Source: Myxococcales bacterium (GTDB taxonomy: Bacteria; Myxococcota_A; UBA9042; GCA-2863065). Taken from it: a DNA stretch of 47,350 nt. A program made the position numbers and the translations under genes. Positions 1 through 9,250 of the stretch are shown in pieces. The notes under the pieces were generated by a model that saw only the letters and a list, made by a program, of their open reading frames with translations, ran no database searches and was not told where the DNA came from. The first letter of the stretch is position 1. Every line of letters begins with the position of its first letter. The stretch spans positions 1 through 47,350 of the forward strand of contig JADMJS010000429.1 in the NCBI GenBank assembly GCA_018780435.1, read 5' to 3'.

Positions 1-36
1 ATCGAGCCAGATGTATTCGGCCTTGTACGTGCTCAT
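1..36 (-). CDS. Glutamine synthetase-like protein, N-terminal fragment (12 codons)
   Basis: The gene reads off the left edge, so only the first 12 residues (MSTYKAEYIWLD) are visible, starting from an ATG at 34-36. The TYKAEYIW[LI]D opening matches what I know of the N-terminus of eukaryote-like (GSII/GSIII) glutamine synthetases, which make glutamine from glutamate, ammonia and ATP. A GGAAGG ribosome-binding sequence lies 5-10 bases upstream. A possible sigma-54 promoter is further upstream at 99-113, which fits nitrogen control. The assignment rests on a very short peptide plus that promoter, so it is a good guess and not proven. Confidence 0.6.
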   Translation of the reverse strand, partial: MSTYKAEYIWLD

Positions 37-98
37 GCGTCCTTCCGGTGTCCTGTAGGGGTGCTGCGCCGGTCGAGGCGAAGCCGGCGGCCGGCTCT

Positions 99-113
99 AC
101 AAGCGCTGTGCCA
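99..113 (-). promoter_or_regulatory. Possible sigma-54 promoter for the glutamine synthetase-like gene
   Basis: Read on the minus strand the site is TGGCAC-AGCGC-TTGT, close to the sigma-54 consensus TGGCAC-N5-TTGC. The -24 GG is present and the spacing is right, but the -12 dinucleotide is GT where GC is expected. It would place transcription start roughly 50 bases before the ATG at 36. The rest of the 37-228 spacer shows no gene. Confidence 0.4.
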
Positions 114-228
114 AACGGCGAAGTGCCCACAATGACGCGATCGTAGAGGCGAGCCCGCTTTCGGTGGCGTCCGATTCCTACCTGGATGTCGGAGAATTGA
201 AGAAAAGCGACGTAGATGTTGGAATGGC

Positions 229-723
229 TCAGAAGTGGAGGTTCACTCGCGCCAGCCAGGTCGTGTGCGTGGGGGCGTCGCCCCAGATGACGCGGTGCCA
301 GAGCCCGCCGAGACCGACGCTCCAGCGTGGTCCGCCCCGGTAATCGATTCCGCCGCCGAGCTGAAGGCCGAGGCCTTCGCGATCGGCCTCGCCAGTGCGC
401 AGGGCGCCGGTGCCTTCGAAGGCAAAGACGAGGTAAGGCACCCACTCGAACGCGTCGAGGTGGTAGAGGATGCCGACGCTGCCGGTGAGCACGTGCTGCA
501 TCGGCGCCTCGTCGGTCCCCTCCAGCGCAGCGGCGCCGGGCACCCCGCTCCAGGCGACATCCGTCGTGAAGTTCCAAAAGTCATCGAGCCCGAGTGTGTA
601 GCGAAGCGCCACGCCGCCCCCATGCGACTCGATGCTCGCATAGTGACCGGAGAGCGAGACGGTGTGATCGCCGCCCGTCGAGAGGGCAGAGGCGACGACG
701 AGGTGGGAAATCAGCCCGAGCAA
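229..723 (-). CDS. Small outer-membrane beta-barrel-like protein
   Basis: This 164-residue protein has a hydrophobic N-terminal export signal (residues 1-16) followed by alternating polar/hydrophobic segments rich in Gly and aromatics. It ends in ARVNLHF, and a terminal Phe of this kind is the usual recognition signal for outer-membrane barrel insertion. The start is a TTG at 721-723, chosen because AGGAG lies 7 bases upstream and no ATG precedes the signal peptide. It follows the J-domain gene at 36 bases spacing, probably in one transcript. No specific family is recognised; eight short strands would fit an OmpW/OmpA-barrel size. Confidence 0.65.
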   Translation of the reverse strand: MLGLISHLVVASALSTGGDHTVSLSGHYASIESHGGGVALRYTLGLDDFWNFTTDVAWSGVPGAAALEGTDEAPMQHVLTGSVGILYHLDAFEWVPYLVFAFEGTGALRTGEADREGLGLQLGGGIDYRGGPRWSVGLGGLWHRVIWGDAPTHTTWLARVNLHF

Positions 724-759
724 AGAAACTCCTGAATGACGACTGCCGGTGCGGCGACG

Positions 760-1380
760 CTACGCCGGGTCGACCCGAAACTCGACCTCCATCGCGCGTT
801 CACCATACAGCTCCAGCTCCGCGAGGACGACTCGCCGATCGCCCGCTCGCACGCCCGGCGGGACGGTGACCCACGCCTTCAGCCGCATGGTCACGACGCC
901 ACGGCCCTGGCACATCGGGCAGCGTGTGCGCTCGAACTCGGCTCCCCCGCAGCTCGGGCAGGGCTGCGACACCGGCAGGCGAACGAGGACGCGCCCACCC
1001 CGGTCGGCTACCGTGCTTTGGATGGCCACGCGGGCGCGTGCGGATGGGGTCGCGTCGGCCCGCGGCTCGTCGTGGTACGTCGTCTGTCGTGGCGGCGGCG
1101 GGTCCGGTCGCTCGCGCGGGCGTGGGTCGGGCCGCGGCGGCGGGCGCGGGGGTACGGGCGGCGTCCAGGACCGTTCGGCCCGCAGCACGTCGGTCCGATG
1201 AACCTCACACGCCACCTCGTCGCCGAGGACACCCCACGCCGCCTGCACCGCGTGGAAGCGCTCGACGTCCGAGCCTGCGCCGGTGTCGGGGTGAAAGCGT
1301 CGCGCGAGGCGCTTGTAGGCCCGTCGGATCTCGGTCCGCGTGGCGTCGCTCGAGAGGCCGAGCGTGGCAAAGTGGTCGAT
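760..1380 (-). CDS. Minimal DnaJ-like co-chaperone (J domain plus half zinc finger), start codon unclear
   Basis: Translation from the ATC at 1378-1380 gives a complete J domain (DHFATLGLSSDA, RRAYKRLARRFHPD) with the HPD tripeptide needed to stimulate DnaK ATPase. A Pro/Arg-rich linker follows, then two Cys pairs (CPSCGG and CPMCQGRG) forming half of the DnaJ zinc finger, then a short substrate-domain strand (TVPPGVRAGDR). No ATG, GTG or TTG occurs in this frame between the TGA of the upstream gene (1405-1407) and the J domain. The first GTG (1246-1248) lies after HPD and would delete the active motif. The 1380 boundary is therefore set by homology (the Ile aligns with the usual Met). Confidence 0.65.
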   Translation of the reverse strand: MDHFATLGLSSDATRTEIRRAYKRLARRFHPDTGAGSDVERFHAVQAAWGVLGDEVACEVHRTDVLRAERSWTPPVPPRPPPRPDPRPRERPDPPPPRQTTYHDEPRADATPSARARVAIQSTVADRGGRVLVRLPVSQPCPSCGGAEFERTRCPMCQGRGVVTMRLKAWVTVPPGVRAGDRRVVLAELELYGERAMEVEFRVDPA

Positions 1381-1404
1381 GAAGGAGGACGTAGGGGGCG
1401 CGGC

Positions 1405-2394
1405 TCAGGAGTTCGCGTCGCGAGACATGAACCGGATGTGGAAGTGGTTCTTGTGGCTCGGAGCGTGCCGGATCAGGCCATCGGTGCGGCCCATGCCGCG
1501 GGGGTACTGGAAGTACTCGTCGAGCTTACGCGCTGAAAGCCCGGCCTTCTTCGCGTGTTCGTAGAGCGGCTTCTGCAGGCTGTAGTCGACGAAGATGTAG
1601 TCGACCATGCCGGTGTCGATGAAGGTCTTGAGCAAGAACCAGGTCTTCTCGGCGTCGATGGTGTCCGCCGTGGCCGACCGGAAGAAGTCCGGCGCTGGGC
1701 GAACGTCGTGGTAGTAGCCGATGTCGACGTCGAGCCCGTTCTGGTGCGAGCGGTGCGGCGGGAAGCGGCCACCGTGTTCGCGGGACAGGTCGCCGACGAG
1801 GATGTCGGGCGCGCTCTTCCACTTGCGCTTGACCTTCGGGAGCACGGTCATCAGTAGTGTGATGGTCTCGTTCGTACCGTAGGCGTTCGCGCCGCTGCGG
1901 ACGACGTAGCCCGGCCCGTCCGGCAGCTTCTCGCCATTCACGAGGCGGCCGCCTTGCGGGATGCCCTTCGCGACGGACGGGTTCTCCGGTCCTTCGACCT
2001 CCACCTTGATGGCCTTACCTGGGACCAGCCGCATGCGGCGGCCCCAGCCGTTGACCCGCTTCAGCTCTTTGACTGTGGTGTCGTACTTCTTCGCGATCTT
2101 GATGGGCGTATCGCCGCGTTTGACCGTGTGCTCAAGGATGCGCCGCGGGCGCACCGGGACTTGCGAGTAGACCGTGAGCCGCTGGCCGGGCTTCAGCCGC
2201 GTGCCCCGGATCTTGTTCCAACGCTTGAGCTCGCGGCTGCCGACTTCGTAGCGGGAGGCGATGCTGCGGAGCGTCTCGCCCTTGACCACGATGTGTTCGA
2301 CTTCGAAGCCGTCGACGTTGCGGGCCGCCGCGACACTCGCCAAGAGGCAAGCGGCGAGCAGGGTGGCGATCGCCTTTCGCAGGTGGAGCGTCAT
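1405..2394 (-). CDS. LysM-containing penicillin-insensitive murein endopeptidase (MepA/peptidase M74-like)
   Basis: A signal peptide (residues 1-24) leads two LysM peptidoglycan-binding repeats (about 33-77 and 88-132). The C-terminal part has zinc-site motifs of MepA: HRSHQNGLDVD (H214, H217, D224) and NHFHIRF near the end. The H-x2-H-x6-D spacing equals that of E. coli MepA. Members cleave D-Ala-mDAP crosslinks in the periplasm. The ATG at 2392-2394 gives a standard signal peptide; a GTG at 2415 seven codons upstream is possible, and neither has a strong ribosome site. It ends 24 bases before the J-domain coding starts, in the same frame, but a single readthrough product would be topologically odd. 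Confidence 0.85.
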   Translation of the reverse strand: MTLHLRKAIATLLAACLLASVAAARNVDGFEVEHIVVKGETLRSIASRYEVGSRELKRWNKIRGTRLKPGQRLTVYSQVPVRPRRILEHTVKRGDTPIKIAKKYDTTVKELKRVNGWGRRMRLVPGKAIKVEVEGPENPSVAKGIPQGGRLVNGEKLPDGPGYVVRSGANAYGTNETITLLMTVLPKVKRKWKSAPDILVGDLSREHGGRFPPHRSHQNGLDVDIGYYHDVRPAPDFFRSATADTIDAEKTWFLLKTFIDTGMVDYIFVDYSLQKPLYEHAKKAGLSARKLDEYFQYPRGMGRTDGLIRHAPSHKNHFHIRFMSRDANS

Positions 2395-2470
2395 CAGCCG
2401 GCGAGCCTGCGTCACGGTTGATTGGAAGTCAAGGCACTTTCTTCAGGCCGATCGAGTGTTGTGGGGAAAG

Positions 2471-3411
2471 TCAAGAAACTCGACTCAAGGCGTCATCCAG
2501 AAATGATGATGAGCTCGCGTCGAGCGAATGGCCGCCCATGGCGCGGAACCACGTCCGCTGTCGCTTGGCGTAGGCCCGGTGGCCAGCGGCGATCGCCTCG
2601 CGGACGCCGAGGGGCGCTGGCTGGCCCGGATGGGCCATGAGCCAGTCGCTCAGCTCGCGGTAGCCGAGGGTGCCGAGCGCGCGTCCTTTCGGCGGGACCC
2701 CCTGGGCCAGGAGGCCGGCGACCTCGGCCTCAAAGCCCGCGTCGAGCATGGCGGCGACGCGGCGCCAGAGGCGCTGAACCAAGATGGGCTGGGCGAAGTC
2801 CGGGACGAGGAGCGTGGTCTCGTGCCGCGGGGCTCCGGCTTCGCGGCCGCCTTCGGTCATCGCTTCGGCGTGGTAGACCGACAACCGTTTCCCAGTCCCT
2901 TCGAAGACTTCCAGTGCTCTCAGCACCCGCTGCGTGTTGCGGGGGCCTCCTTGAATGTTGCGCGCCGCTTCGGGATCGACGGCCCGGAGGCGCCTCCACA
3001 GCGGCTCGATCCCGGCGGCCGAGTGTTCCTGGGCCAAGCGTTCGCGGACCTCGGCGGGGATGGCCGGGATCTCGGCCAGACCGTCACGGAGCGCCTTCAA
3101 GTAGAGGCCAGTTCCACCAACGACGATGGGGCGATGCCCGCGCTCCCGAACCTCCGCGATGATCCGATCGGCCTCACGTACCCACGCGCCTGCGTCCGGC
3201 GGCGTGAGCGGTGACCAGCTTCCGAAGAGGTGGTGCGGCACGTCGCCGCGTTCGGACGCCGTCGGGCTCGCGGACCCGATCTCGAAGCCGGCGAGAAGCT
3301 GAACGGAGTCACCACAGATGACCTCACCGCCCAGGTGACGCGCCAGATGGACGGACAGCTCCGTCTTTCGGCACGCGGTCGGGCCTCCGATGAGGATGAG
3401 GGGTGGTGAGC

Positions 3412-3415
<4 letters not shown>
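2471..3415 (-). CDS. miaA: tRNA dimethylallyltransferase MiaA, atypical P-loop
   Basis: The 314-residue protein transfers a dimethylallyl group to A37 of tRNAs reading UNN codons. Family motifs are present: GDSVQ near 35, VGGTGLYLKAL near 100, NTQRVLRALEVFEGTGKR and YAKRQRTWFR near the C-terminus. The P-loop, normally GPTASGKT, reads GPTACRKT (residues 11-18), so the glycine before the catalytic Lys is Arg. The ATG overlaps the mutL stop as ATGA, implying translational coupling; mutL-miaA adjacency is common in bacteria. Identity as MiaA is firm, activity less so. Confidence 0.9.
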
Positions 3416-5190
<1,775 letters not shown>

Positions 5191-5245
5191 ACTGGCGGCT
5201 GATCGCCCACCCGACAATGCCGAGGTCGACTTTCCTGACATGCGC

Positions 5246-5251
5246 TACAGT
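5246..5251 (+). promoter_or_regulatory. Possible -10 element before first tandem small gene
   Basis: TACAGT lies 49 bases before the ATG at 5301. The second paralogue has TATAGT at 5820-5825, 54 bases before its ATG. The equivalent placement suggests duplicated promoters, but no convincing -35 box was found for either. Confidence 0.25.
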
Positions 5252-5300
5252 CGATGTCGCGCCGAGACCCCCAACCGGTCTCAGGGCCAAGGAGCTCGCC

Positions 5301-5561
5301 ATGATGCCTCGTCTTCGTGCCTTCTTGTTCACTGCCGCGTTCGTCGTGCCCACCGCCGCGGCGGCAATGGTTCCGCCGGTCAACGATCCTCCGCCGAGCG
5401 GAGACAAGCACTTCATCTTCGGGCTCGACACCGTCGACGTCGTGCCGCTGGTGCCGGCCGTGACCCTGATCGACGCCTTTGCAGGGCGGCAGCGAAAGAG
5501 CCTCATCCGCCTCCGAACCGACTTCGTGAAAGAAGTCGTCCGCTCGGCTGACGATATCTGA
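5301..5561 (+). CDS. Small secreted protein, first of a tandem paralogous pair
   Basis: An 86-residue protein with an N-terminal export signal (about 1-21, ending AAAA) and a short mature part. It is a paralogue of the protein at 5880-6149: both open PR-RAFLF and both end SLIR-RTDFVKE-VRSA-DI. The ribosome site AAGGAG (5289-5294) and the ATG context are duplicated too, which fixes the start at 5301. This copy has diverged more in the middle than the second one. No known domain is recognised. It is divergent from mutL and upstream of the FHA/AgmX-type gene, so a role in that envelope assembly is plausible but unproven. Confidence 0.7.
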   Translation: MMPRLRAFLFTAAFVVPTAAAAMVPPVNDPPPSGDKHFIFGLDTVDVVPLVPAVTLIDAFAGRQRKSLIRLRTDFVKEVVRSADDI

Positions 5562-5879
5562 ACCGCCGTCCGTGACCCATACGCGGGCCCTCACCGACGT
5601 TCCCCGTGGCCAGACGGCGCCCAGAGCAAGTTTTTTTCGTCCGTCGGGAACTTCGCTCGAGACCGGCTGTCCTAGCCCCCCGTGAGACCGACGCAAGGGC
5701 TTCGTCCGAGCGGAGGTGCTTCAAACTTGCACGGTAAGAATCGAGACCTGGGCGACTTTGGCGCTGCGTTGCGCGCATTTCCGCCCTTGGTCCGCTTTTC
5801 GAGACCGCGCAACTCGCGATATAGTGCCTCTCGGGCCACGCCCGGGGAGCCATAAGGCTTTCGGTCCAAGGAGCTAGCC
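5562..5879 (+). other. Spacer between the tandem small genes
   Basis: This 318-base stretch holds no convincing gene. It contains a T-run at 5631-5637 without a clear stem before it (at best a weak terminator) and TATAGT at 5820-5825, a candidate -10 for the second small gene. The last 20 bases repeat the leader of the first gene (CCAAGGAGCT-GCCATG). Confidence 0.5.
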
Positions 5880-6149
5880 ATGACGCCTCGTGTTCGTGCC
5901 TTCCTGTTCGCAGCCGTCACCGCAGGAATCTTCGTGCCCGCCATGGCGTCGGCCGAGGATCCCCCGGCTGCAGTCGTGCCGCCGGGTGGCGAGAAGCAGT
6001 ACGACTTCGACACCGACACCGTCGAGGTCGACGTGCTGAAGCCGGACATGACCATGGTCGAGGTGCTCAAGAACCGCGCCCGTCAGAGCCTCATCCGCAT
6101 CCGGACCGATTTCGTGAAGGAAATCGTCCGCTCGGCAGAGGACATCTAA
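5880..6149 (+). CDS. Small secreted protein, second of a tandem paralogous pair
   Basis: An 89-residue protein with a signal peptide ending MASA (about 1-23), an acidic middle (YDFDTDTVEVDVL) and a conserved tail SLIRIRTDFVKEIVRSAEDI. It shares this tail and its N-terminus with the protein at 5301-5561. The ATG at 5880 has AAGGAG at 5868-5873. Its TAA is followed after four bases by the start of the FHA/AgmX-type gene, whose GAGGA ribosome site lies inside this coding end, so the two are very likely co-translated. Function is unknown; context suggests a periplasmic partner of the FHA protein. Confidence 0.8.
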   Translation: MTPRVRAFLFAAVTAGIFVPAMASAEDPPAAVVPPGGEKQYDFDTDTVEVDVLKPDMTMVEVLKNRARQSLIRIRTDFVKEIVRSAEDI

Positions 6150-6153
6150 CGCC

Positions 6154-8244
6154 ATGAGCCAAGGACGCATCCAACTCGAAGTCCTCGAAGGCAGCCGGGT
6201 CATCGACACCCGCGCCTTCGCCGGGACCGTCATCGAGATAGGCAAACTCTCCAAGTCCGACTTCGTGCTGAAGGACGACAGCGCGAGCCGTCGCCACGCT
6301 CGCATCGAGATCGACGCCGAGGGCCGGGTACAACTCCTCGACCTCGACAGCACCAACGGCACGAAGCTCAACGGCATGCGCGTGGGCAAGTCCCACCTCA
6401 CCGATGGCGACGAGATCGAGATCGGGCTGACGCGCCTCCGCGTGCGCTTCGACGCCGAACTCAAGCGCGTCGCTCAGATGAACGCGCCGTCGAGCCGGAC
6501 CACGCTCACCCGCGACGGCTTCTACTCGAGCCAGGACGACGCCAAACGCGGCGGTCCCATGGCCATCGAGACGGCGCTCCTCTGGGAGGACGTGCCGGTT
6601 CAGGCCGATTCGTTCCGGCGCTCGTCGGTCTCGCCGCGCTTCGCCGGCTTCATGCTGCTTCTATTCGCGTTCACGCCGCTCCCGCTCTTCGCGGGCGCTC
6701 TGTTCGCGTACGTTGCGGGCGCCGTCAACACCGCGCTCACGTTTGCGACGCTCGGCTTCGGCTTCCTCATCAACTTCGCCATGGACGTCACCGGTTGGCG
6801 TCACATGATCACGAACTCGATTGCGCGGTTGCGCCGCGGCGAGACCGTATTCGTCGGTGAGACCGCGGGTTCGCACTTCTTCCTGCCGTCGGAGGCGCTC
6901 GGCTCCAAGGAGCACCCGCTCCTCGTCCCGAACGGCGATGGCTGGGGGCTCGACCTCGGTCTTGAAGGCATCAAGGGCGACCTCCTTGTGGACGGCAAGG
7001 TCGTCTCGCTCGACGACGCGCGGCTCACCGGCCTCCTGAAGGGCGGCGTTCTGCCGATGCAGCCCGGATCGAAGGCACGCCTGCGCTTCGGTCAGTTCTC
7101 GATGCTCCTCAGCTACGTGAACGAGCCCCGGACCAGCCGCGCCGGCATCGTGACCGGCGGCGGCATCCAAGAGTTCGCCTATATGGCGCTCTCGGCCATC
7201 GTCCACTTCAGCGTGCTCATCCTCTTCGTCTACCTCCAGCCGGAAGACGACATCCAGATCCGTCGCCCGAAGTCTCAGATGGTCGCCCGCATGATCGCGG
7301 TCGAGTCCATCAAGAACAAGGAGAAGGAGAAGAAGAAGGAAGAGAAGGAAGAGGAAGAGCTCCCCGAGAAGGTCGAGATCAAGGAGGACGAAATCGCCCT
7401 CGATGACGCCGACCCGACCCCGACGGTCACCGAGACCGAGAAGCTCACCCCGACCGAGAAGCCGAAGGTCGCCGACGCTCGCCCCAATCCGCGCACCGGG
7501 CCTCGCATCCCGATGACGGAGGAGCAGAAGAAGATCAAGAACGAGCAGACGAGCCGCATCGCCAAGGCGACCGCCGAGAAGTACATCCCGACGGACATGC
7601 TCGCCTCCGTGACCGGCAAGAACCTGCTCAGTGGGCCCAAGGGCTCGGGCCTCAACATGAAGGTCATCGCGGGTGGCGCGGGCGCGGTCGATGATGGCAG
7701 CGGTGCGGCGGGCGCCATGGGCAACTACGCTGGCGGTGGCACCGAAGGGCAGGGCGGCTACGCGGCCATGGACTTCGGTGGCAACAGCGGCGTCGCAGGG
7801 ACCGGCGGCACGGGCGTCGGTGGCCCGGGCGGCCCCGTCGTAGCGGGCCTCGACAAAGACGGTGGCGGCGGCAATCGCCTCAAGGCCGGCGGTCTCCAGG
7901 AGCGCGAGCTCAAGGCCATCGTCGCGTCGGCGGGCGAAGCCACGACGTCCGGCGGTCTGACCAAGAAGATCATTCAGCAGTACATGGACCGCCAGAAGGG
8001 CCAGATCGTCTCCTGCTACAAGAAAGAAGTGCAGAAGAACCCGAACCTCGAAGGCAAGGTGGTCGTCGCGTTCACCATCAGCCCGACGGGCAAGGTGATG
8101 TCGCCGTCGATTCGGTCCAGCACGCTCGGCAGCAGCCCCGTCGAGCAGTGCATCGTGAGCAAGCTCGGACTCTTCAAGTTCCCGGCGCCAGACAACGCAG
8201 GCGCAGTGAAGGTGACCTATCCGTTCCTGTTCCGCACCCGGTAG
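6154..8244 (+). CDS. FHA-domain, membrane-spanning protein with AgmX/PglI (TonB-like) C-terminus; GltG-like
   Basis: Residues 1-103 form an FHA phosphothreonine-binding domain (GKLSKSDFVLKDDSASRRHA, DLDSTNGT-LNG). Hydrophobic segments lie at about 163-208 and 340-361. A Lys/Glu-rich stretch (387-412), a Pro/Thr-rich part and a long Gly-rich linker (about 495-575) follow. The last 95 residues match the AgmX/PglI C-terminal domain (QYMDRQKGQIVSCYKKE, GKVVVAFTISPTGKV). The order FHA, membrane helix, charged linker, TonB-like end resembles GltG of the Myxococcus Glt machinery, which links inner membrane to periplasm; non-gliding bacteria have homologues of unknown role. The TPR lipoprotein downstream supports an envelope complex. 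Confidence 0.8.
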   Translation: MSQGRIQLEVLEGSRVIDTRAFAGTVIEIGKLSKSDFVLKDDSASRRHARIEIDAEGRVQLLDLDSTNGTKLNGMRVGKSHLTDGDEIEIGLTRLRVRFDAELKRVAQMNAPSSRTTLTRDGFYSSQDDAKRGGPMAIETALLWEDVPVQADSFRRSSVSPRFAGFMLLLFAFTPLPLFAGALFAYVAGAVNTALTFATLGFGFLINFAMDVTGWRHMITNSIARLRRGETVFVGETAGSHFFLPSEALGSKEHPLLVPNGDGWGLDLGLEGIKGDLLVDGKVVSLDDARLTGLLKGGVLPMQPGSKARLRFGQFSMLLSYVNEPRTSRAGIVTGGGIQEFAYMALSAIVHFSVLILFVYLQPEDDIQIRRPKSQMVARMIAVESIKNKEKEKKKEEKEEEELPEKVEIKEDEIALDDADPTPTVTETEKLTPTEKPKVADARPNPRTGPRIPMTEEQKKIKNEQTSRIAKATAEKYIPTDMLASVTGKNLLSGPKGSGLNMKVIAGGAGAVDDGSGAAGAMGNYAGGGTEGQGGYAAMDFGGNSGVAGTGGTGVGGPGGPVVAGLDKDGGGGNRLKAGGLQERELKAIVASAGEATTSGGLTKKIIQQYMDRQKGQIVSCYKKEVQKNPNLEGKVVVAFTISPTGKVMSPSIRSSTLGSSPVEQCIVSKLGLFKFPAPDNAGAVKVTYPFLFRTR

Positions 8245-8272
8245 CATCGACGGGGGAGGCCCTCGCTCCCCG

Positions 8273-9196
8273 ATGTGCTCCCCCGCTTCGTTCCTCCTTC
8301 GCCCCTGGGCGACGCGGTGCTTCTTTGTCTTCGCGCTCGTCGCGGCGGGCGGCATCACTGGTTGCGACAAGGCCCAATCGGACTCCATTCGTCTCGCGAA
8401 CCTCGGCAAGAAGGCCATGGAGCGCGACGACTACCGAGAGGCCCGCATCCGCTTCCAAGAAGCCGTCGACGTCTTTCCCGAGAACGCCAAAGCGCACTAC
8501 GGGCTCGGCGTCTCCCTCATCGAGTTCGACGAGCTGAACCAGGCGCGAAAGCACCTCCGTGAAGCCAGCAAGCTCGACGCGACGATGACCGAGGCCTTCT
8601 ACCAGCTCGGCGTCGTGGCTCTTCGCGACGACAAGCTCGACGAAGCCGAACAGTCCCTCCGAAAAGCGCTCGAGCAGCAGCCTGACCACAGCGCGGCGCA
8701 GTACACGTTCTCCCTGCTCCTTGAGCGCCAGGGCAACATCAAGGACGCCGAGACCGCACTACGCCGTTCCATCGTCCTCGATCCCTATCAGCCCGCCGCC
8801 TTCCTGCAGCTCGCTCGCCTCTACACGCGCGTCGGCGCCGAAGGCGAAGCGATCGCCGTCCTGCGCGAAGGCCTTCGCCTCTGCACGGACGACAAGGTCG
8901 AGTCCGCCGCCCAGATCGCGCAGCTCTTCAACGAGCTCGGGATCCTGCTCCAGCAGGCCGGTCGTTATACCGAGTCGATCGAAGCGCTGACCAAGGCCAT
9001 CCGCCTGCCGGGCGCCACGCCCGAGATCGTGTTCAACCTCGGCTGGGCGCACGCGTCGAACGGCGAAGTCCAGTCCGCGCTCTCGTACTTCAACCAGTAC
9101 ATCGAGCTCGCCGAGCCCAACAACCCGGCCGTCCGCATCGCCACGAACGTCGCCCGCCACCTGCGTCAGCGCCTCACCGCCGATTCGGACGGGTGA
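8273..9196 (+). CDS. TPR-repeat lipoprotein (GltE/AglT-like candidate)
   Basis: A 307-residue protein with an export signal ending in a lipobox (GGITGC, Cys at about 31) followed by roughly seven tetratricopeptide repeats (for example EDAETALRRS-like A/B helices from 40 to 295). TPRs mediate protein-protein contacts, here probably at the outer membrane periplasmic face. It starts 28 bases after the FHA/AgmX gene with GGGGGAGG upstream. In Myxococcus an FHA/TonB-like protein and a TPR lipoprotein also lie together in the gliding cluster, so a shared complex is likely; orthology with GltE is not established. Confidence 0.8.
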   Translation: MCSPASFLLRPWATRCFFVFALVAAGGITGCDKAQSDSIRLANLGKKAMERDDYREARIRFQEAVDVFPENAKAHYGLGVSLIEFDELNQARKHLREASKLDATMTEAFYQLGVVALRDDKLDEAEQSLRKALEQQPDHSAAQYTFSLLLERQGNIKDAETALRRSIVLDPYQPAAFLQLARLYTRVGAEGEAIAVLREGLRLCTDDKVESAAQIAQLFNELGILLQQAGRYTESIEALTKAIRLPGATPEIVFNLGWAHASNGEVQSALSYFNQYIELAEPNNPAVRIATNVARHLRQRLTADSDG

Positions 9197-9250
9197 TGCG
9201 GCGGCTCCCCCGCCTCGGGGCCATGACACTGGGATTCCGCTGAACGCACC

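Noticed and set aside
760..2394. TGA readthrough joining the LysM endopeptidase to the J domain
   Set aside because: The frames match, but a secreted endopeptidase fused to a cytoplasmic co-chaperone makes no topological sense.
5631..5637. Intrinsic terminator after the first small gene
   Set aside because: The T-run has no convincing GC stem directly before it.
6661..8418. A 585-codon open frame antisense to the FHA protein gene
   Set aside because: Same GC-bias shadow; the sense strand carries clear FHA and AgmX motifs.
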